DNA from: an uncultured Burkholderiales bacterium
GTDB taxonomy: Bacteria; Pseudomonadota; Gammaproteobacteria; Burkholderiales; Burkholderiaceae_C
Direction of reading: 5' to 3'
NCBI GenBank assembly: GCA_903871865.1
Contig: CAIQIL010000238.1
Coordinates: forward strand, 1 to 10,822
DNA length: 10,822 bases
Positions 1 through 9,000 of the stretch are shown piece after piece (position 1 is the stretch's first letter; every line of letters begins with the position of its first letter). A program made the position numbers and the translations under genes. The notes beneath the pieces were generated by a model. That model was given only the letters and a program-made list of their open reading frames with translations. It did not search any database and had not been told where the DNA came from.

Positions 1-7
1 CTTTTTT

Positions 8-604
8 TCAGGCGCGCTCGAACTTGAACACCGCGGTGCTGGCCAGCAGGTTGGGCCACAGGCGCACCTCGTGGCCATCGTGCCAGCCGAAAGATTCGAG
101 GATGCGCAGGCCGTTCTTGCCCGCCAGGATCTCGAAGTCCGCGAACGTGGCCACGCGGATGTTGGGCGTGTCGTACCACTGGTAGGGCAGGCTGCGCGAG
201 ACGGGCATGCGCCCGCGCAACACACTGAAACGGTGCGGCCAATGCGCGAAATTGGGGAAGCTCACCAGGCCGATGCGCCCAATGCGTGCGGTCTCGCGCA
301 GCATGTCCTCGGTGTTGCGCAGGTGCTGGAGGGTGTCGAGCTGCAGCACCACGTCGAAGCTGTTGTCGTCGAAGATGCTCAGGCCCTCTTCGAGGTTGCG
401 CTGGATGACGTTGACGCCGCGGGCCACGCAGGCCTCGACCTTGGCATCGTCCAGCTCGATGCCGTAGCCGGTGCACTGGCGCGCATCGCGCAGCAGGGCC
501 AGCAGGGCACCGTCGCCGCAACCCAGGTCGAGCACGCGCGAGCCCGGCGGGATCAGCGAGGCGATGACGTGGTGGAAGGGGTTGTGTGTCTGGACCGCGC
601 TCAT
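8..604 (-). CDS. metW: MetW, methionine biosynthesis methyltransferase-fold protein
   Basis: A 198-residue protein with a class I SAM-dependent methyltransferase fold. Motif I is visible as VLDLGCGDG (residues 24-32), and the acidic end of strand 2 is GYGIELD (about 47-53). The rest matches the conserved MetW pattern, including SFPNFAHW and the RVATFADFE stretch. MetW is the usual partner of MetX in Proteobacteria and is needed for full homoserine acyl-transfer activity there; its own methyl-transfer substrate is not clearly established. The start is the ATG at 602-604, which overlaps the metX stop as ATGA, so the two genes are translationally coupled. A much longer open frame reaches upstream but only shadows metX. 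The stop sits at the very edge of the window with no visible terminator, so further co-transcribed genes may follow outside it. Confidence 0.95.
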   Translation of the reverse strand: MSAVQTHNPFHHVIASLIPPGSRVLDLGCGDGALLALLRDARQCTGYGIELDDAKVEACVARGVNVIQRNLEEGLSIFDDNSFDVVLQLDTLQHLRNTEDMLRETARIGRIGLVSFPNFAHWPHRFSVLRGRMPVSRSLPYQWYDTPNIRVATFADFEILAGKNGLRILESFGWHDGHEVRLWPNLLASTAVFKFERA

Positions 605-1758
605 GCCTTCACCTCCCGTGCGATGCGCTCGAAGTAGGCCCGCACCACGCCGTGGTAACGCGGGTCGTCGAGCAGGAAGGCATCGTGGCCGTGGGGCGCG
701 TCGATCTCGGCATAGCTGACGTCGTGGCGGTTGTCCACCAGCGCCTTGACGATTTCGCGCGAGCGCGCCGGCGAGAAGCGCCAGTCGGTGGTGAAGCTGA
801 TGACGAGGAATTTGGCCAGGGCCTGGGCCATCGCCGCCGACAGATTGCCGCCGTGCGTGCGGGCCGGGTCGAAGTAATCGAGCGCCCGCGTGATCAGCAG
901 GTAGGTGTTGGCGTCGAAGTAGTCGCTGAACTTGTCGCCCTGGTAGCGCAGGTAGCTCTCGACCTGGAACTCGATGTCCTGGGTGCTGTAGCTGGGCGCG
1001 TCGCCCAGTTCGCGGCCGACCAGCTCGCGGCCGAACTTCGCCTCCATCACGTCGTCCGACAGGTAGGTGATGTGGCCGATCATGCGCGCCACGCGCAGGC
1101 CGCGGCGTGGCACCACGCCGTGCTCGTAGAAGTGGCCGCCGTGGAAGTCGGGGTCGGTGACGATGGCGCGGCGCGCCACCTCGTTGAAGGCGATGTTCTG
1201 TGCCGACAGGTTCGGCGCGGTGGCCACGGCCACGCAATGGCGCACGCGGGTGGGGTGCTGCAGCGTCCAGCTCAGGGCCTGCATGCCGCCCAGGCTGCCA
1301 CCCAGCACGGCGGCCAGTTGCGTGATGCCCAAGACGTCCAGCACACGGGCCTGCGCGTTGACCCAGTCGTCCACCGTGACCACAGGGAAGTCGGCGCCAT
1401 AAGGCTTGCCGGTGTCGGGGTTGGTGTGCGTCGGGCCGGTCGAGCCAAAGCACGAGCCCGGGTTGTTGATGCCGATGACGAAGAACCGGTCGGTGTCCAG
1501 GGGCTTGCCGGGGCCGATCATGTTGTCCCACCAGCCTTCGCTTTTCGGGAGGGGCTGGCCGTCGGCGCCGGCATGCAGGCCGGCCACGTGGTGCGAGGCA
1601 TTGAGCGCGTGGCACACCAGCACGGCGTTGCTGCGGTCTGCATTGAGCTGGCCGTAGGTCTCGTATGCGAGCGTGTAATCGCGCAATTGCGCGCCGCTCT
1701 GCAGTGGCAGCGGCGCCTCAAAGTGCAGGGTGGCGGGCGTGACGATCCCGAGGGACAT
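601..1758 (-). CDS. metX: MetX, homoserine O-acyltransferase (acetyl or succinyl)
   Basis: A 385-residue alpha/beta-hydrolase-fold acyltransferase that activates L-homoserine by O-acylation, the first committed step of methionine synthesis in the cytosol. The nucleophile elbow GGSLGGMQ places the catalytic serine at residue 155. The acid is Asp325 in SFTTDWRF and the base His358 in APHGHDAF. Length and motifs are typical of full-length MetX. Many MetX enzymes that occur with MetW in Proteobacteria use succinyl-CoA rather than acetyl-CoA, so annotation as homoserine O-succinyltransferase is equally defensible; the sequence alone does not settle it by eye. The gene is followed by metW with a 4-bp overlap. 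The ribosome binding site is weak. The 5' leader carries a riboswitch-like structure and a terminator-like hairpin, implying control by SAM. Confidence 0.95.
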   Translation of the reverse strand: MSLGIVTPATLHFEAPLPLQSGAQLRDYTLAYETYGQLNADRSNAVLVCHALNASHHVAGLHAGADGQPLPKSEGWWDNMIGPGKPLDTDRFFVIGINNPGSCFGSTGPTHTNPDTGKPYGADFPVVTVDDWVNAQARVLDVLGITQLAAVLGGSLGGMQALSWTLQHPTRVRHCVAVATAPNLSAQNIAFNEVARRAIVTDPDFHGGHFYEHGVVPRRGLRVARMIGHITYLSDDVMEAKFGRELVGRELGDAPSYSTQDIEFQVESYLRYQGDKFSDYFDANTYLLITRALDYFDPARTHGGNLSAAMAQALAKFLVISFTTDWRFSPARSREIVKALVDNRHDVSYAEIDAPHGHDAFLLDDPRYHGVVRAYFERIAREVKA

Positions 1759-1770
1759 GGTGGAGCGATC

Positions 1771-1811
1771 CAGAAAGAAACAAACCGGCCGCGCAGGAAG
1801 CAGGGGCCGGT
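1771..1811 (-). terminator. Attenuator-like hairpin with U-rich tail in the metX leader
   Basis: Read on the minus strand, a perfect 7-bp stem (ACCGGCC at 1811-1805 with GGCCGGT at 1790-1784) encloses a 14-nt loop. It is followed at once by the T-rich run TTTGTTTCTTTCTG. This is the layout of an intrinsic terminator, yet it lies inside the metX leader, 13 bases before the start codon, and just after the riboswitch-like structure. That position suggests it is the expression platform: terminating when SAM is bound and read through otherwise. Hairpin and tail are seen directly; the regulatory role is inferred. Confidence 0.6.
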
Positions 1812-1816
1812 GGCAT

Positions 1817-1913
1817 CGACCTCTTTAGCGGCATTTTTAAAGCGCCCGCAATTCGGAACGGTCGGGGTGAGGCTGGCAAATGCTGCCCGCACTTTCGACG
1901 GCAAATCGGCGCT
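1817..1913 (-). promoter_or_regulatory. SAM-II (SAM_alpha)-type riboswitch aptamer upstream of metXW
   Basis: Read on the minus strand, the order matches the SAM-II pseudoknot as I remember it. The P1 5' strand AGCGCC (1913-1908) pairs perfectly with GGCGCT (1846-1841). The loop opens with GATTTG (1907-1902) and closes with AATTGCG. After P1 comes TTAAAAATGCC and then GCTAAAGA (1829-1822), very close to the conserved UUAAA...GCUAAAGA of the family. The P2 pseudoknot is GGTCG (1821-1817) with CGACC (1864-1860) in the loop. The loop is about 61 nt, longer than compact SAM-II aptamers, because of an inserted nested hairpin (GTCG/CGAC, GTG/CAC, GGCA/TGCC; 1899-1861). SAM-II aptamers typically sit before met genes, as here. 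Recognition is by eye; a covariance-model search was not run. Confidence 0.72.
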
Positions 1914-1920
1914 GTCGGCC

Positions 1921-1926
1921 AGTGTA
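1921..1926 (-). promoter_or_regulatory. Possible -10 box for metXW
   Basis: TACACT on the minus strand matches TATAAT at four of six positions. Transcription would start near 1914, exactly one base before the first paired base of the riboswitch-like P1 stem, which is where an aptamer transcript would be expected to begin. At a 17-bp spacing the -35 hexamer is CCCACG, a poor match to TTGACA, so the call rests mainly on placement. Confidence 0.3.
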
Positions 1927-2109
1927 GCCGCAATTCCCCATGTCGTGGGACAGCAACAACCTGGCCGAGATGGACCCCGCGCCGGTTGCGTGTCAAACGC
2001 ATCACAGCGGTGGACTGGGTGCGACAAGGCGTTCAAATGCCACGAACGGCCTTGGCCCGATTCGCTACATTGAACCTGCGTGCCACTCCAGGTTGCGCAG
2101 GAGGAAGCC
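1927..2109. other. Rest of the divergent intergenic region between metX and the glutamate-synthase-like gene
   Basis: The gap between the two divergent start codons is 351 bp (1759-2109). The metX-proximal part holds the riboswitch and attenuator. In the remainder I see no convincing sigma-70 promoter for the rightward gene. TACATT at 2066-2071 is a passable -10 but lacks a -35 at proper spacing. The strong ribosome binding site AGGAGG lies at 2099-2104. A 61-codon frame starting at 1940 has no recognisable features and runs into the next gene in another frame. Confidence 0.5.
2099..2104 (+). promoter_or_regulatory. Strong ribosome binding site deciding the start at 2110
   Basis: AGGAGG lies five bases before the ATG at 2110. 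An in-frame GTG at 2080 would place this motif inside the coding region and has no Shine-Dalgarno of its own, so the ATG is preferred. Confidence 0.8.
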
Positions 2110-3765
2110 ATGCCGAGGTGGTTGATTCGACTCAACGCACACATCCCCATCCGCTACGCGGCCTGGGTGGCTGCCGTGTTGGGGCTGTTGTATGGCCTGT
2201 GGCTGTGGGCGACCGAGGGCGGCCACCATGGCTGGGTGTTGGCGATGGGGTGCGCTGCGCTGGCGGGCCTGGGCCTCAACGACATGCGCCAGGCGCCGCG
2301 CTCCCTGCTGCGCAACTACCCGGTGATCGGGCACCTGCGCTACCTGCTGGAGTTCATCCGGCCGGAAATTCGCCAGTACTTCATCGAGAGCGACAACGAG
2401 GCCGCGCCCTTCTCGCGCCAGCAGCGCTCGCTCGTGTACCAGCGCGCCAAGGGCGAGCCCGACAAGCGCCCCTTCGGCACGCAGAAGGACGTGGGCGCCA
2501 CGGGCTACGAGTGGTTGAGCCATTCGATGGTGCCCAGCGACGTGGCTTCGCACGATTTCCGCGTCACCATCGGCGCGGGCGGCTCGTCGTGCACGCAGCC
2601 TTACAGCGCCAGCGTCTTCAACATCTCGGCGATGAGCTTTGGCGCGCTCAGCGCCAACGCCGTGCTGGCGCTCAACACCGGCGCGCGCAAGGGCGGCTTC
2701 GCCCACGACACGGGCGAGGGCTCCATCAGCCGCTACCACCGCGAGCCTGGCGGTGACCTGATCTGGGAGATCGGCTCGGGCTACTTCGGTTGCCGCAACG
2801 ACGCCGGCCAGTTCGATGCCGACAAGTTCGTGGCCAACGCGCGCGAGCCGCAGGTCAAGCTGATCGAGCTCAAGCTCAGCCAGGGCGCCAAACCCGGCCA
2901 TGGCGGCGTGCTGCCGGGCCCCAAGGTGACGCCGGAGATCGCGGCGACGCGCGGTGTGCCCGTGGGCGTGGACTGCGTTTCACCGGCCAGCCACAGCGCC
3001 TTCTCCACCCCCATCGAGATGGTGCAGTTCATCGAGCGGCTGCGCCAGCTCTCGGGCGGCAAACCGGTGGGCTTCAAGTTCTGCGTGGGCCACGCCTGGG
3101 AGTGGTTCGCCATGGCCAAGGCCATGCGCGAAACGGGCATCTGGCCCGATTTCATCGTGGTGGATGGCGCCGAGGGCGGCACGGGCGCTGCGCCCCTGGA
3201 GTTCACCGACCACGTCGGCGCGCCGCTGCAGGAAGGCCTGCTGCTGGTGCACAACACCCTGGTCGGCCTGGGCGAGCGTCACCGCGTCAAGCTGGGCTGC
3301 GCGGGCAAGGTGATCAGCGCCTTCGACATCGCGCGGATGATGGCCCTGGGCGCCGACTGGTGCAATTCGGGGCGCGGTTTCATGTTCGCGCTGGGCTGCA
3401 TCCAGGCGCAGAGCTGCCACACGGGCCATTGCCCCACGGGCGTGACCTCGCAAGAGCCCTTGCGTGCCCGGGCGCTGGTGGTGCCTGACAAGGCCGAGCG
3501 CGTCCACCGTTTCCACCACAACACCTTGCACGCCTTGAAGGAGCTGGTGCAGGCGGCCGGTTTGCACCACCCCAACGACATCAGCGCCGACCACATCGTG
3601 CGGCGGGTGTCGGGCTTCGAGGTGCGGCGGCTGTCGAACCTGCTGCCCTACCTGAAGCCGGGCGAGTTGCTGGCCGCCGAGCGCGGCGAGGCGCCCTGGA
3701 GCCAGCCCGCCTTCGAGCAGTACTGGCTGCGGGCGCAGGCCGATTCGTTCAGCCTGCGGGACTGA
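2110..3765 (+). CDS. Membrane-anchored FMN-binding glutamate synthase (GltB-domain) family protein
   Basis: A 551-residue protein. Two hydrophobic segments near the N-terminus (about 16-36 and 41-57) suggest a membrane anchor with the catalytic part cytosolic. The body resembles the FMN/synthase domain of glutamate synthase: QGAKPGHGG from residue 258, DGAEGGTGAAP at 352-362, and a [3Fe-4S] ligand pattern Cys430, Cys436, Cys441 inside GCIQAQSCHTGHCPTG. The class II glutaminase domain and the C-terminal beta-helix of true GOGAT are absent, so ammonia release from glutamine cannot occur in this chain. Such stand-alone proteins are widespread in bacteria; their physiological reaction is not firmly known, so I give no gene symbol. 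It converges on the glutathione S-transferase gene with only 9 bp between the stop codons. Confidence 0.9.
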   Translation: MPRWLIRLNAHIPIRYAAWVAAVLGLLYGLWLWATEGGHHGWVLAMGCAALAGLGLNDMRQAPRSLLRNYPVIGHLRYLLEFIRPEIRQYFIESDNEAAPFSRQQRSLVYQRAKGEPDKRPFGTQKDVGATGYEWLSHSMVPSDVASHDFRVTIGAGGSSCTQPYSASVFNISAMSFGALSANAVLALNTGARKGGFAHDTGEGSISRYHREPGGDLIWEIGSGYFGCRNDAGQFDADKFVANAREPQVKLIELKLSQGAKPGHGGVLPGPKVTPEIAATRGVPVGVDCVSPASHSAFSTPIEMVQFIERLRQLSGGKPVGFKFCVGHAWEWFAMAKAMRETGIWPDFIVVDGAEGGTGAAPLEFTDHVGAPLQEGLLLVHNTLVGLGERHRVKLGCAGKVISAFDIARMMALGADWCNSGRGFMFALGCIQAQSCHTGHCPTGVTSQEPLRARALVVPDKAERVHRFHHNTLHALKELVQAAGLHHPNDISADHIVRRVSGFEVRRLSNLLPYLKPGELLAAERGEAPWSQPAFEQYWLRAQADSFSLRD

Positions 3766-3774
3766 CGCTCAGCC

Positions 3775-4395
3775 TCAGGCCGCCGGCGGGGCCGTGTCGA
3801 TGAAGCTCTGGCGTTGCGAGAGCTTCTCGAACAGGCGGGCCAGGTTGGGGTAGGTGTCGCGCCAGTCGATGTCAGGGAAGCGGAAATCGAGGTAACCCAG
3901 GGCACAGCCGGTGGCGATGTCGGCCAGGCTGTGGTGGGTGCCGGTGCACCAGGGGCGCTCGCCCAGGCCCTGGCTCATGGCCTTGAGGCTGGCGTGCACC
4001 TTGCCGACCTGGCGGTCGATCCAGGCCTGGCTGCGCTGTGCCTCGGTGCGGCCCGGCCAGGTGGCCTCCAGGCGCGCCAGGATGGCGGCGTCCATCAGGC
4101 CGTCGGCCAGGGCTTCCCAGGTGCGCACTTCCACGCGCTCGCGGCCGCTCAAGGGGATGAGCTTGCCCACGGGCGAGAGGGTGTCCACGTATTCGACGAT
4201 GACGCGCGAGTCGAAGATCGCCTCGCCGCCTTCCATCACCAGGCAAGGCACCTTGCCCAGGGGGTTGGACGCCGAGATGGTGGTGTCGGCAGCCCACACG
4301 TCCTCCACGTCGAACTTGTAGTCGAGCTTTTTCTCGGCCAGCACCATGCGCACCTTGCGGACGTAAGGGCTGGTCAGGGATCCGATCAGTTTCAT
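3775..4395 (-). CDS. YibF-like glutathione S-transferase
   Basis: A 206-residue two-domain GST-fold protein. The thioredoxin-like N-domain begins MKLIGSLTSPYVRKVR, with Ser9 at the usual catalytic N-cap position. NPLGKVPCL carries the cis-proline at residue 50, and FDSRVIVEYV (Ser63) forms the glutathione gamma-glutamyl contact. The helical C-domain contains EALADGLMDA and a SLADIATGCALGYLDFR segment. Length and both halves closely resemble E. coli YibF. Cytosolic; the substrate is unknown. The start is the ATG at 4395, because the conserved first strand begins directly there; the longer open frame to 4902 adds only non-homologous Pro/Arg-rich sequence. In many Burkholderiales a GST gene lies next to purB (from memory); here a DUF898 gene lies between them. 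Confidence 0.93.
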   Translation of the reverse strand: MKLIGSLTSPYVRKVRMVLAEKKLDYKFDVEDVWAADTTISASNPLGKVPCLVMEGGEAIFDSRVIVEYVDTLSPVGKLIPLSGRERVEVRTWEALADGLMDAAILARLEATWPGRTEAQRSQAWIDRQVGKVHASLKAMSQGLGERPWCTGTHHSLADIATGCALGYLDFRFPDIDWRDTYPNLARLFEKLSQRQSFIDTAPPAA

Positions 4396-4423
4396 TCTGT
4401 GTCGTCGTGTGTGTCTGTGGCGG

Positions 4424-4429
4424 ATTTTA
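4424..4429 (-). promoter_or_regulatory. Possible -10 box for the glutathione S-transferase gene
   Basis: TAAAAT within GATAAAATC on the minus strand matches TATAAT at five of six positions and lies 28 bp upstream of the start codon. It stands out as an AT-rich island in GC-rich surroundings. No good -35 hexamer is found at 16-18 bp, so confidence is low. Confidence 0.35.
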
Positions 4430-4533
4430 TCTGCCCCCCGGGACTTGCGTCTGCGGCCGCCGCCATCCCCGGTCGATCCACCTGTTTCGGGGGCGTTGCG
4501 CGGCGCGTGGGGGATGCATCCCATTACATTTGA

Positions 4534-7344
<2,811 letters not shown>

Positions 7345-7352
7345 GCGCAGGC

Positions 7353-7407
7353 GATGCCTGCTTGATGCTCACTTGATGCGCACGTGATGCGCATCTGACG
7401 CACTGCG
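7353..7407 (+). repeat. Strict 11-bp periodic repeat (GATGC-N6) downstream of purB
   Basis: GATGC begins at 7353, 7364, 7375 and 7386, exactly 11 bp apart. A degenerate fifth unit, GACGC, begins at 7397, again 11 bp on. The six bases between cores vary (CTGCTT, TCACTT, GCACGT, GCATCT), so only the core and the period are kept. The array starts 8 bp after the purB stop. Eleven base pairs is close to one helical turn, so all cores face the same side of the DNA. It may be a decayed minisatellite or a phased protein-binding array; nothing here decides. Confidence 0.7.
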
Positions 7408-7458
7408 CCATCCGCGCGCGGTGCGTCAAGACGCCCCTGAGGGTGTGTTCGAAACACC
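7375..7458 (+). terminator. Cluster of hairpins after purB, possible transcription terminator
   Basis: Three inverted repeats follow one another. GATGCGCA (7375-7382) pairs with TGCGCATC (7388-7395) over 5 nt. GACGCAC (7397-7403) pairs with GTGCGTC (7421-7427), with GCGC pairs inside. GGTGT (7442-7446) pairs with ACACC (7454-7458) around TTCGAA. None is followed by a clear T-run, so this would be a structured or Rho-assisted stop rather than a classic intrinsic terminator. The first hairpin is partly a by-product of the 11-bp repeat. Confidence 0.4.
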
Positions 7459-7467
7459 GAATTCGAC

Positions 7468-7495
7468 TTGCGCGTGCGAGGCCACGCGCTATGGT
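7468..7495 (+). promoter_or_regulatory. Weak candidate sigma-70 promoter for the exported-enzyme/immunity cluster
   Basis: TTGCGC (7468-7473) and TATGGT (7490-7495) are separated by 16 bp. Each is only a partial match to consensus. It sits about 88 bp before the PLD start, in the only sizeable gap from which the following four genes could be transcribed as one unit. Confidence 0.3.
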
Positions 7496-7525
7496 TGGGT
7501 CATGACAGGCCGGCGCATCTGCCGA

Positions 7526-7537
7526 CCTGCATGCAGG
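7526..7537. promoter_or_regulatory. 12-bp perfect palindrome in the PLD gene leader
   Basis: CCTGCATGCAGG reads the same on both strands. It lies between the weak candidate promoter and the PLD start codon, a suitable place for an operator. No known regulator site is recognised, and a single 12-bp palindrome in GC-rich DNA can occur by chance. Confidence 0.25.
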
Positions 7538-7582
7538 CTCCACCGCTGAGCCTGGAACATCACACACCACAGGGAATCCCCC

Positions 7583-8983
7583 ATGACTTGCTCACGTGCA
7601 TGCCGCGTCGCATTGCGTCGTGTCGTTTTTGGCTGGGTGCTGGGCGCACACGTGCTCCATGCCACCGCAGCCGAGGCCTCGACCACTTTCTCCACCTACT
7701 TCAACCACCGGCCTGAAGCCAGCTTTGTCGAGCCCCATCGTGGCATGCAACGTGCGGGCGACAACTTCGAGCAGGTGATCGTGCAGCGCATTGCCGCCGC
7801 GCGCACCCGCATCGACGTGGCCGTGATGGGCATCACCTTGCCCCACATCGCGCAGGCATTGGCCCAAGCCGCGCGCCGAGGGGTGCAGGTCCGCGTGGTG
7901 ATGGACAACAGCTTCCGCAGGAACTGGGCCGCCTTGACGCCCGACGAAGTCGCCAGCCTCAGCGATGCCGACAAGGAAGTCTGGGCCGAGGTGGACAGCC
8001 TGGTCGATGTGGATGGCGACGGCGAAGCATCCGATGCCGAACTGGCCGCCAACGATGTGGCCACCATCCTGGCGCGGGCTGGCATCCCGGTCATCGACGA
8101 CACCGAGGATGGCAGCAAGGGTTCGGGCCTGATGCACCACAAGTTCGCCGTGTTCGACGGCGAGGTGGTGCTCACGGGCTCGGCCAACTGGACGCACAGC
8201 GGCTTCTTTGGCGACATCGGGCGGCCCGCCAGCCGAGGCAATGCCGAGAACCTGGTGGAGGTGCGCTACGCCGAAGTGGCGAAAGCCTACGCGCAGGAGT
8301 TCGCCCTCCTGTGGGGCGATGGGCCAGGAGGCTTGCGCAACAGCCGCTTCGGCATCGCCAAAGGCGCACGTGCAGCCCTGGGCATCAGCACACCCGAAGG
8401 CCTGGTTCAGCTGCAGTTCGGCCCCTTCTCTGCGAGCAAGCCCTTGGCATCGACCACGATCGGTTTGATCGACGCGGTGCTCAAAACGGCGGTGAGTCGC
8501 ATCGACTTGGGCGCCTTCGTGCTGACCGATGCCACCTTGACCGACACCATGGGGCAACTCGCCGCCAAAGGCGTGACGGTGCGTGGCATGTTCGACCAGG
8601 GCTACGTTGACAACGACTTCAGCGCCACGCTGGACATGTGGGGCGTGCGCTTGCTGGATGAGGGTTGCGCGCTCAAACCGCAGTTGCGCCCTTGGGCCGT
8701 CACGCCCATGGCGATTGGCTACCCCGTCTTGCCCGAGGGCGACAAACTGCACCACAAGGTGGCGGTGGTGGACGACCGCACTGTGATCGCAGGCTCGATG
8801 AACTGGTCGGCAGAAGCGCTGCACAGCAACGACGAGAACGTGCTCATCGTTCATTCGCCCACTGTGGCCGCGGCCTTCCGCCAGGAGTTGGACCGCCTGC
8901 ATGCCTCGGCGGTGTACGGGCCTTCGCCGGCCTTGCGTGCGCGCGCCATCCAGGACGCGCATCGCTGCGCCAACACCCGATGA
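7583..8983 (+). CDS. Exported phospholipase-D-superfamily protein with two HKD motifs and an inserted EF-hand
   Basis: A 466-residue protein. An Arg-rich start and hydrophobic core end in ATAAEA, a Sec signal peptide of about 30 residues. Two complete catalytic motifs are present: His185-Lys187-Asp192 with GSAN (199-202), and His390-Lys392-Asp397 with GSMN (404-407). One chain therefore holds both halves of a PLD active site, which cleaves phosphodiester bonds in lipids or nucleic acids through a phosphohistidine intermediate. Between them lies DVDGDGEASDAE (142-153), which fits the 12-residue EF-hand calcium loop exactly and is flanked by helix-like sequence. The mature part has only two cysteines (362 and 462), fitting a possible disulfide outside the cytosol. 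The substrate is not predictable. AGGGAA lies about 7 bases before the ATG. The toxin gene follows after 17 bp, suggesting one operon. Confidence 0.88.
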   Translation: MTCSRACRVALRRVVFGWVLGAHVLHATAAEASTTFSTYFNHRPEASFVEPHRGMQRAGDNFEQVIVQRIAAARTRIDVAVMGITLPHIAQALAQAARRGVQVRVVMDNSFRRNWAALTPDEVASLSDADKEVWAEVDSLVDVDGDGEASDAELAANDVATILARAGIPVIDDTEDGSKGSGLMHHKFAVFDGEVVLTGSANWTHSGFFGDIGRPASRGNAENLVEVRYAEVAKAYAQEFALLWGDGPGGLRNSRFGIAKGARAALGISTPEGLVQLQFGPFSASKPLASTTIGLIDAVLKTAVSRIDLGAFVLTDATLTDTMGQLAAKGVTVRGMFDQGYVDNDFSATLDMWGVRLLDEGCALKPQLRPWAVTPMAIGYPVLPEGDKLHHKVAVVDDRTVIAGSMNWSAEALHSNDENVLIVHSPTVAAAFRQELDRLHASAVYGPSPALRARAIQDAHRCANTR

Positions 8984-8989
8984 ACCCAA

Positions 8990-8995
8990 GGGAGG
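8990..8995 (+). promoter_or_regulatory. Strong ribosome binding site of the toxin-like gene
   Basis: GGGAGG lies five bases before the ATG at 9001, inside the 17-bp gap after the PLD stop. It fixes the toxin start and the complete signal peptide. Confidence 0.75.
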
Positions 8996-9000
8996 ACGCC

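Noticed and set aside
586..2073. 495-codon plus-strand open frame opposite metX
   Set aside because: It mirrors metX in GC-rich DNA. Its product is a low-information His/Val/Ala/Arg/Gln-rich sequence with no motif, while the minus strand encodes a clearly recognisable enzyme.
2080..2109. Earlier GTG start for the glutamate-synthase-like gene
   Set aside because: It would place the AGGAGG ribosome binding site inside the coding sequence; the ATG at 2110 is ideally spaced from it.
1940..2125. 61-codon plus-strand small ORF in the metX intergenic region
   Set aside because: No ribosome binding site or recognisable feature, and it overruns the next gene's start.
7592..8989. 465-codon minus-strand frame almost exactly opposite the PLD gene
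   Set aside because: The near-complete overlap is striking, but the product has no recognisable domain and the plus strand carries two full HKD motifs and a signal peptide.
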